DNA of 35,214 nt from Betaproteobacteria bacterium (GTDB taxonomy: Bacteria; Pseudomonadota; Gammaproteobacteria; Burkholderiales; Ga0077523), in the NCBI GenBank assembly GCA_025350245.1, contig JANXYG010000112.1:1-35214 (forward strand). Reading direction: 5' to 3'. This document shows, in pieces, positions 23,609 through 30,990 of this stretch; within the stretch, counting starts at the first letter, position 1, and every line of letters starts with the position of its first letter. Both the position numbers and the translations under genes were made by a program. The notes beneath the pieces are model-generated. The model searched no databases. It was given only the letters and a program-made list of their open reading frames with translations, and was not told the DNA's origin.

Positions 23609-24205
23609 ATGTCCGACCTCAATGCACGTTCCAACGAATCCATCGAACCCGGCCGTCGCCAGTTCGTCACCGGTGCCGCCGCAGTCGCCGCTGTCGCGGC
23701 CGGCACCATTGCACAGACGGGCAATGCCGCCACGGCCGCCGCGCGTCCCGCGCCCTACACGATCCCCGAGCTCGCGCCGCAATGGCGGGCGCTCGATCTG
23801 GCGAGGATCCTGAAGTACCCCGCGGCATTCCTGTCGGTGAGCCAGAACAACAGTCTCTACAAGCCGTTGGGCGCGCAGGCCGGCGAAAAGCAGTGGGAAC
23901 GCCCGAGCCTGCCCGCCACGGTGAAGGTCGCGCAGGCCGCGCGCAAGGCCGGCAACTTCAAGACGTTTGCCTGGATCGGCTACGAGGTGTTCCGCGAAGA
24001 CTACCCGCAGAGCGAATTCGATCGGGCGCAGTACGCGATCTGGATCAAGGGCTACGAAGGTTGGACCGACGCGAAGAAGGCGGCGGACAACGAACTGGTC
24101 GACGACCTCACGGCGCTCGCGCGGCCCGGCGACGTGCACCTGAACGAACTGGCGTCGCAGACCGCGTTCGACAGCCTGTTCCTGGCCGATGTCCTGGGGG
24201 TGTAA
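23609..24205 (+). pseudogene. Tat-exported isochorismatase-family hydrolase, N-terminal half, fused to monooxygenase start
   Basis: The frame begins with a twin-arginine signal (PGRRQFVTGAAAVAAVAAG). It then has the isochorismatase N-terminal region YTIPELAPQWRALDL, KVAQAARKAGNFKTFAWIGYE and LARPGDVHLNEL, up to about 24169. There it passes in frame into FDSLFLADVLGV, which is DszA/NtaA-type monooxygenase sequence, and ends at TAA 24203-24205. The catalytic-Cys half is missing and lies at 19968-20327. Translation signals are excellent, so a 198-residue exported truncated product may still be made. Confidence 0.78.
24062..24170 (+). repeat. 109-bp direct repeat, copy B
   Basis: This is the partner of 19968-20076, with 107 of 109 identical bases. 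Its right end coincides with the junction to the monooxygenase gene. The sequence TTCG at the junction is shared by both parental genes as far as can be inferred. Confidence 0.9.
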
Positions 24206-25396
24206 GACGTATACGGCGGCTCGGTCGACGGGGCGTTGCGCACCGGCTCACAGGTGCCGGTCAACGATCCCCTGCTGCTGGTGCCGCTGATGTCGCAGGC
24301 CACCCGCCACCTCTGTTTCGGCGTGACCTGCGCAGTGAGCTACGAACATCCGTACCCGTTCGCGCGCCGCATGTCGACGCTCGACCACCTCACCGGCGGC
24401 CGGATCGCCTGGAACAGCGTCACCGGTTATGTCGACAGCGCCGCGCGCAACAGGGGCCTGGAACGGCAGATGGCGCACGACGATCGCTACGACTACGCCG
24501 ACGAGTACCTCGACGTCTGCTACAAGCTGTGGGAGTCGAGCTGGGAGCCGGGGGTCGTCCTGCGCGACAAGGCGGGCGGTGTCTTCACCGATCCCGCGCG
24601 GGTCCACGCGATCGCCCACCAGGGCAAGGAGTTTCGCGTGCCCGGCATCCATCTGTGCGAGCCGTCGCCGCAGCGCACGCCGGTGCTCTACCAGGCCGGC
24701 GCAACGGCGCGCGGCAAGAACTTCGCCGGACGTCATGCCGAGTGCGTCTTCATCTCCGCGCCCACGCAGAAGGTGCTGCGACAGGGCGTACAGGGCAGCC
24801 GCGACGCGGCCCGGCTGGAGGGGCGCGATCCGTTCGCGATCAAGATCTTCGCGATGTTCACGGTGATCGTCGACGAGACCGAAGCCGGCGCGCAGCGCAA
24901 GCTTGACGAGTATCGCCGCCACGTGAGCGTCGAGGGTGCGCTCACCCTGTTGTCGGGATGGACGGGCGTCGACATGTCCGGCTACGCGCCCGACGACGCC
25001 ATCCGCTACATCGAGAACGACGCCGGCAGGTCCGCGCTCGAATCCTTCACGCGTGCTGATCCCGATCGCGTGTGGACCGTGCGCGAGGTGGCGCAATGGG
25101 TGTGCATCGGCGGTCGCGGACCCGTGGCGGTCGGCACGCCGGCGCAGGTGGCCGATGCGATGGAAGACTGGGTCAAGCAGACCCGCATCGACGGCTTCAA
25201 TCTCACGTACGTCGTCGCGCACGACACGTTCTGCGACATCGCCGATCTGGTGGTCCCGGAACTGCAGCGACGTGGGCGTTACAAGAAGGCCTATGCGGAA
25301 GGCACGTTGCGCGAGAAGCTCTTCGGGCAGGGACCATTGCTCGACCAGCGCCATCCCGCCGGCCGCGCACGTGAACACCTGTTGTCGCCGGCATGA
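24171..25396 (+). pseudogene. FMN-dependent monooxygenase (DszA/NtaA/SnaA family), 5'-truncated with nonsense codon
   Basis: From FDSLFLADVLGV onward the frame matches bacterial-luciferase-like class A monooxygenases. Motifs are DVYGGS, VPVNDPLLLVPLMS, ARRMSTLDHLTGGRIAWNSVTGY, ARNRGLERQMAHDDRY and YQAGATARGKNFAGRHAECVFI. The first 40-50 residues are replaced by isochorismatase sequence. A TAA at 24203 sits where homologues have Tyr (GVYDVYGG), a one-base change. The remaining roughly 1.2 kb is intact, so decay is recent. An internal TTG at 24236 could start a 386-residue protein, but part of the barrel would be missing. Relatives use FMNH2 to cleave sulfones, sulfonates or nitrilotriacetate. 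Confidence 0.72.
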
Positions 25397-25830
25397 GGAA
25401 TCCTGCTCTGGCTGTCGGCATCAGGTGCGTCGCGGCGTGCCTCCTCGCCATCGCATCGGTGCTCGCCCCGGCGGTGGCCGATGATCGCCTCGACGAGATT
25501 CGCGTCGACTACGCCTACTACTTGCCGCACCAGCCTGGTGCTCAAGCGGTTCGGCTGGCTGGAGGAGGCGTTCAAGGCCGATGGCACGGCCGTTCGCTGG
25601 GTGCTCAGCCAGGGCAGCAACCGCGCGCTCGAATACCTGGCCGCGGGCGGCGTCGATTTTGGCAGCACGGCGGGGCTGGCTACCTGCTCACCGACGGTCG
25701 CGAGACCGGTCGTGCCGACGTGGTGATGGCGGCTATCGTGGTTCTCGGCGTCCTGGGGAAACTGTCCGATAGTTTGCTCAAGGGGCTCGAACGCCGGGCG
25801 CTGCATTGGCGGGACACGTTGGATGCCGAT
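25393..25830 (+). pseudogene. SsuA/SsuC chimera: remnant of a sulfonate ABC transporter
   Basis: An ATG overlapping the monooxygenase stop (ATGA) encodes a signal peptide and DDRLDEIRVDYAYYLP, the start of an SsuA-type binding protein. One extra base near 25525 shifts the frame. SsuA continues as SLVLKRFGWLEEAFKADG, then VRWVLSQGSNRALEYLAAGG. At about 25672-25684 the sequence jumps to the end of an SsuC permease (GYLLTDGRETGRADVVMAAI, then LGKLSDSLLKGLERR), back in the first frame. A short GGGCTGG stretch at the junction may be microhomology. No working binding protein or permease can result. Confidence 0.7.
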
Positions 25831-25850
25831 GGCGGCGCGGTGACTGGTCG

Positions 25851-26615
25851 GTGCCGGTGCCGGTCCTCAGTGCGGAAATCGAGGCCAAGGCCCTCGCGGG
25901 CCGCACCGTGCCCGGGCACGTCCGACTGGAACTCCTACCCGGTGAAATCGTGGCCGTGGTCGGTCCGAGCGGTTGCGGCAAGACCACGCTGTTGCGGATT
26001 CTCGCCGGGCTTGACACCGACTATTCGGGGCAGGTGTTCGCGGCTGGCGCGGCGCTGCGGCGCCCGGATCCGCTGCGGGTGGGGGTCATGTTCCAGGAGC
26101 CGCGCCTGCTGCCATGGCTGCGCGTGGCCGACAACGTCACGCTCGGCGCCCGTGCCCCGATCGCCGCGCGCGAGCGAGCGCAGTCATTGCTGGCCGAAGT
26201 CGGGTTGGGTGGCGACGCCGATGCGCTGCCTCGCACCCTGTCGGGCGGTATGGCCCAGCGGGTTGCACTGGCGCGCGCGATGTTTTCCGAACCGGCGGTG
26301 TTGCTGCTCGACGAGCCGTTCAGCGCCGTCGATGCGATCGCCCGTGCGCGCCTGCGTGATCTCGTGGCGGCAGTGGCGCGACGCCATGGTGTCGCGGTGC
26401 TGATGGTGTCGCACGACGGGGAAGACGCGGTGACGCTGGCCGGCCGGGTGCTGGTGATGGCGTCATCGCCGGGCCGCATCCGGCGGGAGATCGTGGTGCC
26501 TTCGCCAGGAAGACAGTCAGCCGCCGGCCAGGGCGAGGCGGCACTCGAGGATGCTGTGCTGTCGGCACTCGCCGCGCGAGGAGCTACCCTGCCGCCAAAC
26601 GCTGCAGCACCCTGA
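25851..26615 (+). CDS. ABC transporter ATP-binding protein, SsuB type
   Basis: This intact ATPase of about 254 residues has Walker A GPSGCGKTT, Q-loop MFQEPRLLPWL, signature LSGGMAQR, Walker B VLLLDEPFSAVD and switch His in MVSHDGED. The Q-loop EPRLLPW pattern is typical of sulfonate/nitrate/taurine importers (SsuB/TauB). It follows the SsuA/SsuC remnant, so its own permease appears lost. It may be non-functional or serve another permease. GTG 25851 is the likely start; there is no strong ribosome site. Its last 32 bases overlap, tail to tail, the end of the cysteine desulfurase gene. Confidence 0.8.
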   Translation: MPVPVLSAEIEAKALAGRTVPGHVRLELLPGEIVAVVGPSGCGKTTLLRILAGLDTDYSGQVFAAGAALRRPDPLRVGVMFQEPRLLPWLRVADNVTLGARAPIAARERAQSLLAEVGLGGDADALPRTLSGGMAQRVALARAMFSEPAVLLLDEPFSAVDAIARARLRDLVAAVARRHGVAVLMVSHDGEDAVTLAGRVLVMASSPGRIRREIVVPSPGRQSAAGQGEAALEDAVLSALAARGATLPPNAAAP

Positions 26616-28374
26616 CCATGGTGTCGATTTCGGCGCAGGTGTTGTAGAACGCGAGTGACGCGCGGACCGTGGCTTCCTGGCCGAACCGGCGCAGGATCGG
26701 CTGCGCGCAGTGGTGGCCTGAGCGTACCGCGATGCCTTCCTGGTTGAGCGCCTTGCCGACCGCCGTGGGTTCATGGCCGTCGAGCACGAACGACAGCACG
26801 CTCGCGCGATCACGCGCGCAGCCGATCAGGTGCAGGCCCGGGACGGTCTGGAGGCCGTGCGTGGCGTACGCCAGCAGGTCGTGCTCGTAGCGGGCGATGT
26901 TCTCGATGCCGATGCGTTCGACATAGTCGAGTGCCGCGCCGAGCCCGACCGCGTCGGCGATGTTGCCCGTGCCCGCCTCGAAACGCGAGGGTGGCGGCTG
27001 GAACAGGGTGCGCTCGAAGGTCACGTCGGCGATCATGTTGCCGCCGCCTTGCCACGGTGGCGTGTCCGCGAGCACGGCACGCTTGCCGTACACGACACCG
27101 ATGCCGGTGGGGCCGAAGATCTTGTGGCCGGAGAACACGAAGAAGTCGGCATCGAGCGCCTGGACGTTCACGCGCATGTGCGACACCGACTGTGCGCCGT
27201 CGACCAGCGCACACGCGCCGGCGCGATGCGCCATCGCGACGATCTCCTGCACCGGCACGACCGTGCCGAGCGCGTTCGAGACCTGGGTCACGGCGACCAT
27301 CTTGGTGCGCTCGTTGAGCAGCCGCGCGTATTCGCCCAGCAAGACCTGCCCGGTGCTGTCGACCGGGATCACGCGCAGTTTCGCGCCCTTTTCGGTGGCG
27401 ATCTGCTGCCACGGGACGATGTTGGCGTGGTGTTCGAGATGCGACACGATGATCTCGTCGCCGGCGCCGATGTTCTTGCGGCCCCAGCTCTGCGCGACCA
27501 GGTTGATCGCTTCGGTGGCGCCGCGCACGAAGATGATCTCCTCGGGCGAACTCGCGCCGAGGAAACGCGCTACCTTGGAGCGTGCGGCTTCGTAGGCGTC
27601 GGTTGCGCGCGCGGCCAGCTCGTGCGCCGCGCGGTGGATGTTGGAGTTCTCGTGCTCGTAGAAGTACGAGAGCCGGTCGATGACGGCCCGCGGCTTCTGC
27701 GTAGTGGCCGCGTTGTCGAACCAGATGAGCGGCCGGCCGTTGACGCGCTCGGACAGGATCGGAAAGTCGCGGCGCACGGCGTTCATGTCGAACGCCGGAT
27801 GCGGATCCCGGCCGGTGCCGGCGAGGCCGCCGCCACTGCGATGATCGGATGACGTGGCCGGATCGATGAAATAGAAGTGGCTGTCGCCCGGCGCGGCCGG
27901 CGCCTTTGGCTCGGGAGCGCGATCGCGGGCAAGCTGGTCGAGCAGGGCGGTCAGTTGCCCCGAGCCCGGGAGCCCGTGGGCCTGGGCGGTGATGAAGTCG
28001 TGACTACCGTTGGGCAATGTGGGGTCGGCATCCGGTGGCAGGGAATACGCGCTCGATTCGCCAAGGAAGTAGTACGGGCTGGATGGCCCAGGCGTCTGGC
28101 CGGCCGACGCCGGTATCGACGGTGTGCTCATGCTCGGCAACGCCGCCGCATACGCCTCCGGAACGCTCAATACAGCGCCGCCAGGGATGGTGCCTTGCGG
28201 TTCAGATGCGGCGACCGGCGGCGCGAATGCCGCCAACGCAGTCGTGCCGGGCACCGAGGTACCGGGCAGGGCGTTGAAGAATTCTCCGGCCAGCCGCGCG
28301 AGCGTCGCGACGTCGGGCAGGCCGGGCGGTGCGGTCAGACCCGCCACCTCACTTGTAGGTATCGGGGTAGTCAT
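26584..28374 (-). CDS. Encapsulin cargo cysteine desulfurase (Family 2A, SufS-like)
   Basis: This 596-residue protein has two parts. Residues 1 to about 190 are Pro/Ala/Ser/Gly-rich and apparently disordered, with spaced aromatic motifs such as SPYYFLGESS (99-108), HDFITAQAHGLPG and SHFYFIDP (165-172). This matches the cargo-loading domain of encapsulin-associated desulfurases. Residues 195-596 are a class V aminotransferase fold with PLP Lys418 (SGHKIFGPTG), HLEHHANIVPW and catalytic Cys556 (RSGHHCAQP). It removes sulfur from L-cysteine as persulfide inside the shell. The ATG overlaps the shell gene by 26 bases, so expression is coupled and stoichiometry probably set by translation. Confidence 0.92.
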   Translation of the reverse strand: MTTPIPTSEVAGLTAPPGLPDVATLARLAGEFFNALPGTSVPGTTALAAFAPPVAASEPQGTIPGGAVLSVPEAYAAALPSMSTPSIPASAGQTPGPSSPYYFLGESSAYSLPPDADPTLPNGSHDFITAQAHGLPGSGQLTALLDQLARDRAPEPKAPAAPGDSHFYFIDPATSSDHRSGGGLAGTGRDPHPAFDMNAVRRDFPILSERVNGRPLIWFDNAATTQKPRAVIDRLSYFYEHENSNIHRAAHELAARATDAYEAARSKVARFLGASSPEEIIFVRGATEAINLVAQSWGRKNIGAGDEIIVSHLEHHANIVPWQQIATEKGAKLRVIPVDSTGQVLLGEYARLLNERTKMVAVTQVSNALGTVVPVQEIVAMAHRAGACALVDGAQSVSHMRVNVQALDADFFVFSGHKIFGPTGIGVVYGKRAVLADTPPWQGGGNMIADVTFERTLFQPPPSRFEAGTGNIADAVGLGAALDYVERIGIENIARYEHDLLAYATHGLQTVPGLHLIGCARDRASVLSFVLDGHEPTAVGKALNQEGIAVRSGHHCAQPILRRFGQEATVRASLAFYNTCAEIDTMVRVLQRLAAG

Positions 28375-29278
28375 GGTACTTGCCGATCTCGACGTCTTCG
28401 AGCACGGCGAGCGCGTCGGGGGTGAGCACGGCCAGCGAGCAGTACAGCGAGATCAGGTACGACGCGATGGCGTTGCGGCTGATGCCCATGAAGCGCACCG
28501 ACAGGCCGGGACTCTGCTCGCCCGGCAGGCCGGGCTGGAACAGGCCCACGACGCCCTGGCGCTTGTCACCCACGCGCAGCAGGATGATCTTGGTCTTGCC
28601 GTCGGCGACCGGCACCTTGTCCGACGGGATCAGGGGAATGCCGCGCCAGGTGAGGAACTGCGCGCCGAACAGGCTGACCGTGGGCGGGGGGACGCCGCGA
28701 CGCGTGCATTCGCGGCCGAAAGCGGCGATGGCGGCTGGATGGGTCAGGAAGAACGCCGGTTCCTTCCACACCTTGGTGAGCAGTTCGTCGAGATCGTCGG
28801 GGGTGGGCGCGCCGGTGAGCGGGAACACCCGCTGTTCTTCGGCGACACTTGCGAGCAGCCCGTAGTCGGGGTTGTTGATGAGCTCGCTTTCCTGCTTTTC
28901 CTTGATGATCTCGATGGTGAGGCGCAACTGCTCCTTGATCTGGTCATAGGGGCTGCTGTAGAGGTCCGACACGCGCGTGTGCACGTCGAGGATCGTGGCC
29001 ACCGCGTTGAGGAAATACTCGCGCGGCTGGTCTTCGTAGTCGACGAACGTGGTGGGCAGATCGGATTCGTCGCGCTTGGCGCAGGCGACCAGAACGTCCT
29101 CCGGATTCTTGACCTGGTTGAGGCGGTAGATGCCAGCCTCGACCGGGAGCCACTGCAGCAAGTGCACCAGCCAGCGCGGACTGATGGTCGACAGCTGCGG
29201 CGCGGTCTTGGTGGTGTTGGCCAGCTGCCGGGCGGCGTTGTCGCCTAGTGCCAGATGATCTGCCTTGTTGTCGGCCAT
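28349..29278 (-). CDS. Family 2A encapsulin shell protein (SrpI-like)
   Basis: This 309-residue protein has an HK97-type capsid fold. Recognisable Family 2A stretches are LSTISPRWLVHLLQWLPVEAG and VRFMGISRNAIASYLISLY near the C-terminus, plus the SELINNPDYGLL segment. The short N-terminal arm (MADNKADHLALGDNAARQLA) and the absence of a cyclic-nucleotide domain place it in 2A rather than 2B. Sixty copies are expected to form a T=1 cage around the desulfurase. The ATG at 29278 has GAGGAG 6 bases upstream; a longer start at 29311 lacks support. Loss of the strong-RBS start or the overlap with the cargo gene would disturb shell/cargo balance. Confidence 0.93.
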   Translation of the reverse strand: MADNKADHLALGDNAARQLANTTKTAPQLSTISPRWLVHLLQWLPVEAGIYRLNQVKNPEDVLVACAKRDESDLPTTFVDYEDQPREYFLNAVATILDVHTRVSDLYSSPYDQIKEQLRLTIEIIKEKQESELINNPDYGLLASVAEEQRVFPLTGAPTPDDLDELLTKVWKEPAFFLTHPAAIAAFGRECTRRGVPPPTVSLFGAQFLTWRGIPLIPSDKVPVADGKTKIILLRVGDKRQGVVGLFQPGLPGEQSPGLSVRFMGISRNAIASYLISLYCSLAVLTPDALAVLEDVEIGKYHDYPDTYK

Positions 29279-29314
29279 GCGGGACTCCTCGGTTGAAAAG
29301 GTGACCGCCACGGT

Positions 29315-30247
29315 TCAGACGCGAACCGGGGCGTCGATGATTTCGTGCTGGCTGCTGGCCTGGGTCACGTGGCTGCCCGGCGGGACGCTGCGCGTGAGCC
29401 AGACGTTGCCGCCGATGGTGGATCCACGCCCGATGGTGACGCGCCCCAGGATGGTCGCACCGGCGTAGATGACAACGTCGTCCTCGAGGATCGGATGGCG
29501 GGCAAGGCCCTTCCGCAAGACTCCGTTCTCGTCGGCCGGGAAGCGCTTGGCGCCGAGCGTGACCGCCTGGTATAGCCGCACGTGCCGGCCGATCACGGCG
29601 GTCTCGCCGATGACGACGCCGGTGCCGTGATCGATAAAGAAGCCTTCCTCGATCTGCGCACCCGGGTGGATGTCGATGCCGGTCTGGCCGTGGGCCTTCT
29701 CGGCGACCAGGCGTGCCAGCAGCGGCAGGTCGAGCCGATAGAGCTGGTGGGCCAGGCGATGGTGGATCATGGCCTCGATGCCGGGATAGCAGAGCAGCAC
29801 CTCGTCGACGCTGCGCGCCGCCGGGTCGCCCTCGTAGGCGGCCAGCACATCGGTGTCGAGGATCTCGCGGATGTGCGGCAGCGCATTGGCGAATTCGCGC
29901 GCCGCCGCGACCGAACGCGCCTGAACCGCGTCATCGTCCTCGCCGCGCTGCCGGGCGGATTGCCCGTACTCGAGCCGCATCTGCACCACCAGGGCGTCGA
30001 GCACGGTATGGAGCGTGTGACCGATGTAACAGTCTTCGTTCTCCTGGCGCAGCTCGGGCGGGCCTAATCGCATGGGAAACAGCGCGCCGCGCAGGCCATC
30101 GGCGATGCACGCGACCGCTTCGCGTGACGGAAACTCGCGCGGTCCGGATTCGAGCGGACGCTTGACCCGCGTGCGCCAGCGCTCGCGGGCGCCCTTCAGC
30201 CCGGCGACGATGCGGGTGAGGTCGATCCCGGTGGTGGCGTTGGACAC
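29315..30247 (-). CDS. Serine O-acetyltransferase (EpsC-like)
   Basis: This enzyme of about 310 residues makes O-acetylserine from serine and acetyl-CoA, the first step of cysteine synthesis. The N-terminal two-thirds are helical. The C-terminal part is a left-handed beta-helix with hexapeptide repeats (GIDIHPGAQI, FFIDHGTGVVIGETAVIG, LYQAVTLGAKRFP, ILEDDVVIYAGATILG). The long form with this N-terminal extension is the type usually linked to Family 2A encapsulins. The start is GTG 30247, eight bases after the rhodanese stop, with a GAGAGG site. The shell gene begins 36 bases downstream. It could supply the cysteine that feeds the caged desulfurase. Confidence 0.88.
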   Translation of the reverse strand: MSNATTGIDLTRIVAGLKGARERWRTRVKRPLESGPREFPSREAVACIADGLRGALFPMRLGPPELRQENEDCYIGHTLHTVLDALVVQMRLEYGQSARQRGEDDDAVQARSVAAAREFANALPHIREILDTDVLAAYEGDPAARSVDEVLLCYPGIEAMIHHRLAHQLYRLDLPLLARLVAEKAHGQTGIDIHPGAQIEEGFFIDHGTGVVIGETAVIGRHVRLYQAVTLGAKRFPADENGVLRKGLARHPILEDDVVIYAGATILGRVTIGRGSTIGGNVWLTRSVPPGSHVTQASSQHEIIDAPVRV

Positions 30248-30255
30248 AAAGCCTC

Positions 30256-30723
30256 TCAGTCCTGGACCCAGGGCAGGCCGCGGAAACGCCAGCCGTCCGC
30301 GGTACCGCGCCGGCCCTGTTCGTTGATCTCGCCCTCGAAGCCTTCGAGCACGTTGAACACCTGGGTGAAGCCCGTCTTCGCGGCCACTTCGGCGGCGAGC
30401 GCCGAGCGCTTGCCGCTGCGGCACAGCAGCACCACCAGGTCGGTCTTGCCCACCTTGGCCTCGAGCTCGCGGGCGAAACGCGGGTTGCGGGTGAGGTTGG
30501 TGCCCGTTGCCCAGGGCACATGCAGGCTGTTCGGCACGTGGCCCACGAACTTGCGCTCCTCGGCCGACCGGACGTCGACCAGCGCCGCCTGGCCGGTCTC
30601 GAACAGCCACCAGGCATCCTTGGGGGCGATACCGCCGGCGAAGGGGAGGCCCTTGGCTTGCGCGGCAAGCCGCGACTCGGCGAGAACGGCCTGCGCCGGT
30701 GAATCCTGCAAGACGACTGCCAT
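30256..30723 (-). CDS. Rhodanese-domain sulfurtransferase
   Basis: This 155-residue single-domain rhodanese has active-site loop CRSGKRS (Cys101), preceded by LVDVRSAEERKFVGHVPNSLHVPW (CH2A-type motif) and followed by GFTQVFNVLEGFEGE. The catalytic Cys would carry a persulfide and pass sulfur to or from partners such as the desulfurase. It is the first gene of the encapsulin operon. The ATG at 30723 has a near-ideal AGGAGGA site 5-6 bases upstream. A longer frame up to 30846 lacks support. Confidence 0.9.
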   Translation of the reverse strand: MAVVLQDSPAQAVLAESRLAAQAKGLPFAGGIAPKDAWWLFETGQAALVDVRSAEERKFVGHVPNSLHVPWATGTNLTRNPRFARELEAKVGKTDLVVLLCRSGKRSALAAEVAAKTGFTQVFNVLEGFEGEINEQGRRGTADGWRFRGLPWVQD

Positions 30724-30990
30724 GATTCCTCCTGTGAGGGCAGCGTGGTTGCCGCCTGTTGCCTGCACACGGGATCGTGACCAGCCCGATGCGTCGGGAG
30801 CAAGGCCACGGGCGAGGCCCGATGATCGCTCCTTTTTGGTTACCAACGGAAAGTAATAAGGCTACGGCCTGAACCGCGTGTGGTGAAATAACATCCGGTC
30901 ATAACCTGATTCACAAACACGACGCTGCGGGCCAGCGGATGCCGTCGATCCGACGGCTGGGCCGAACCGTTGTCGATCATACTCAAAGCC
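30724..30990. promoter_or_regulatory. Divergent promoter region between encapsulin operon and amidotransferase
   Basis: This 267-base divergent interval contains a locally A+T-rich core (about 30832-30915). It holds GGTTACC, AGTAATAAGG and a direct repeat ATAAC-(8 bases)-ATAAC at about 30886-30903 (+ strand). The spaced ATAAC units could be a LysR-type (for example CysB) binding site controlling the sulfur operon. No convincing -35/-10 pair was identified. Confidence 0.4.

Noticed and set aside
23782-24906. Plus-strand frame of 374 codons rich in Arg and Gly over the isochorismatase/monooxygenase junction
   Set aside because: Composition is that of an out-of-frame reading. The in-frame reading gives clear family motifs on both sides of the TAA.
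28124-29248. Long plus-strand open frame of 374 codons over the encapsulin genes
   Set aside because: It is the antisense of the shell and cargo genes, has Val/Asp-rich shadow composition and no domain motif.
30724-30846. N-terminal extension of the rhodanese to 30846
   Set aside because: The extension has no ribosome site or homology, whereas ATG 30723 has an excellent AGGAGGA site and gives the normal domain length.
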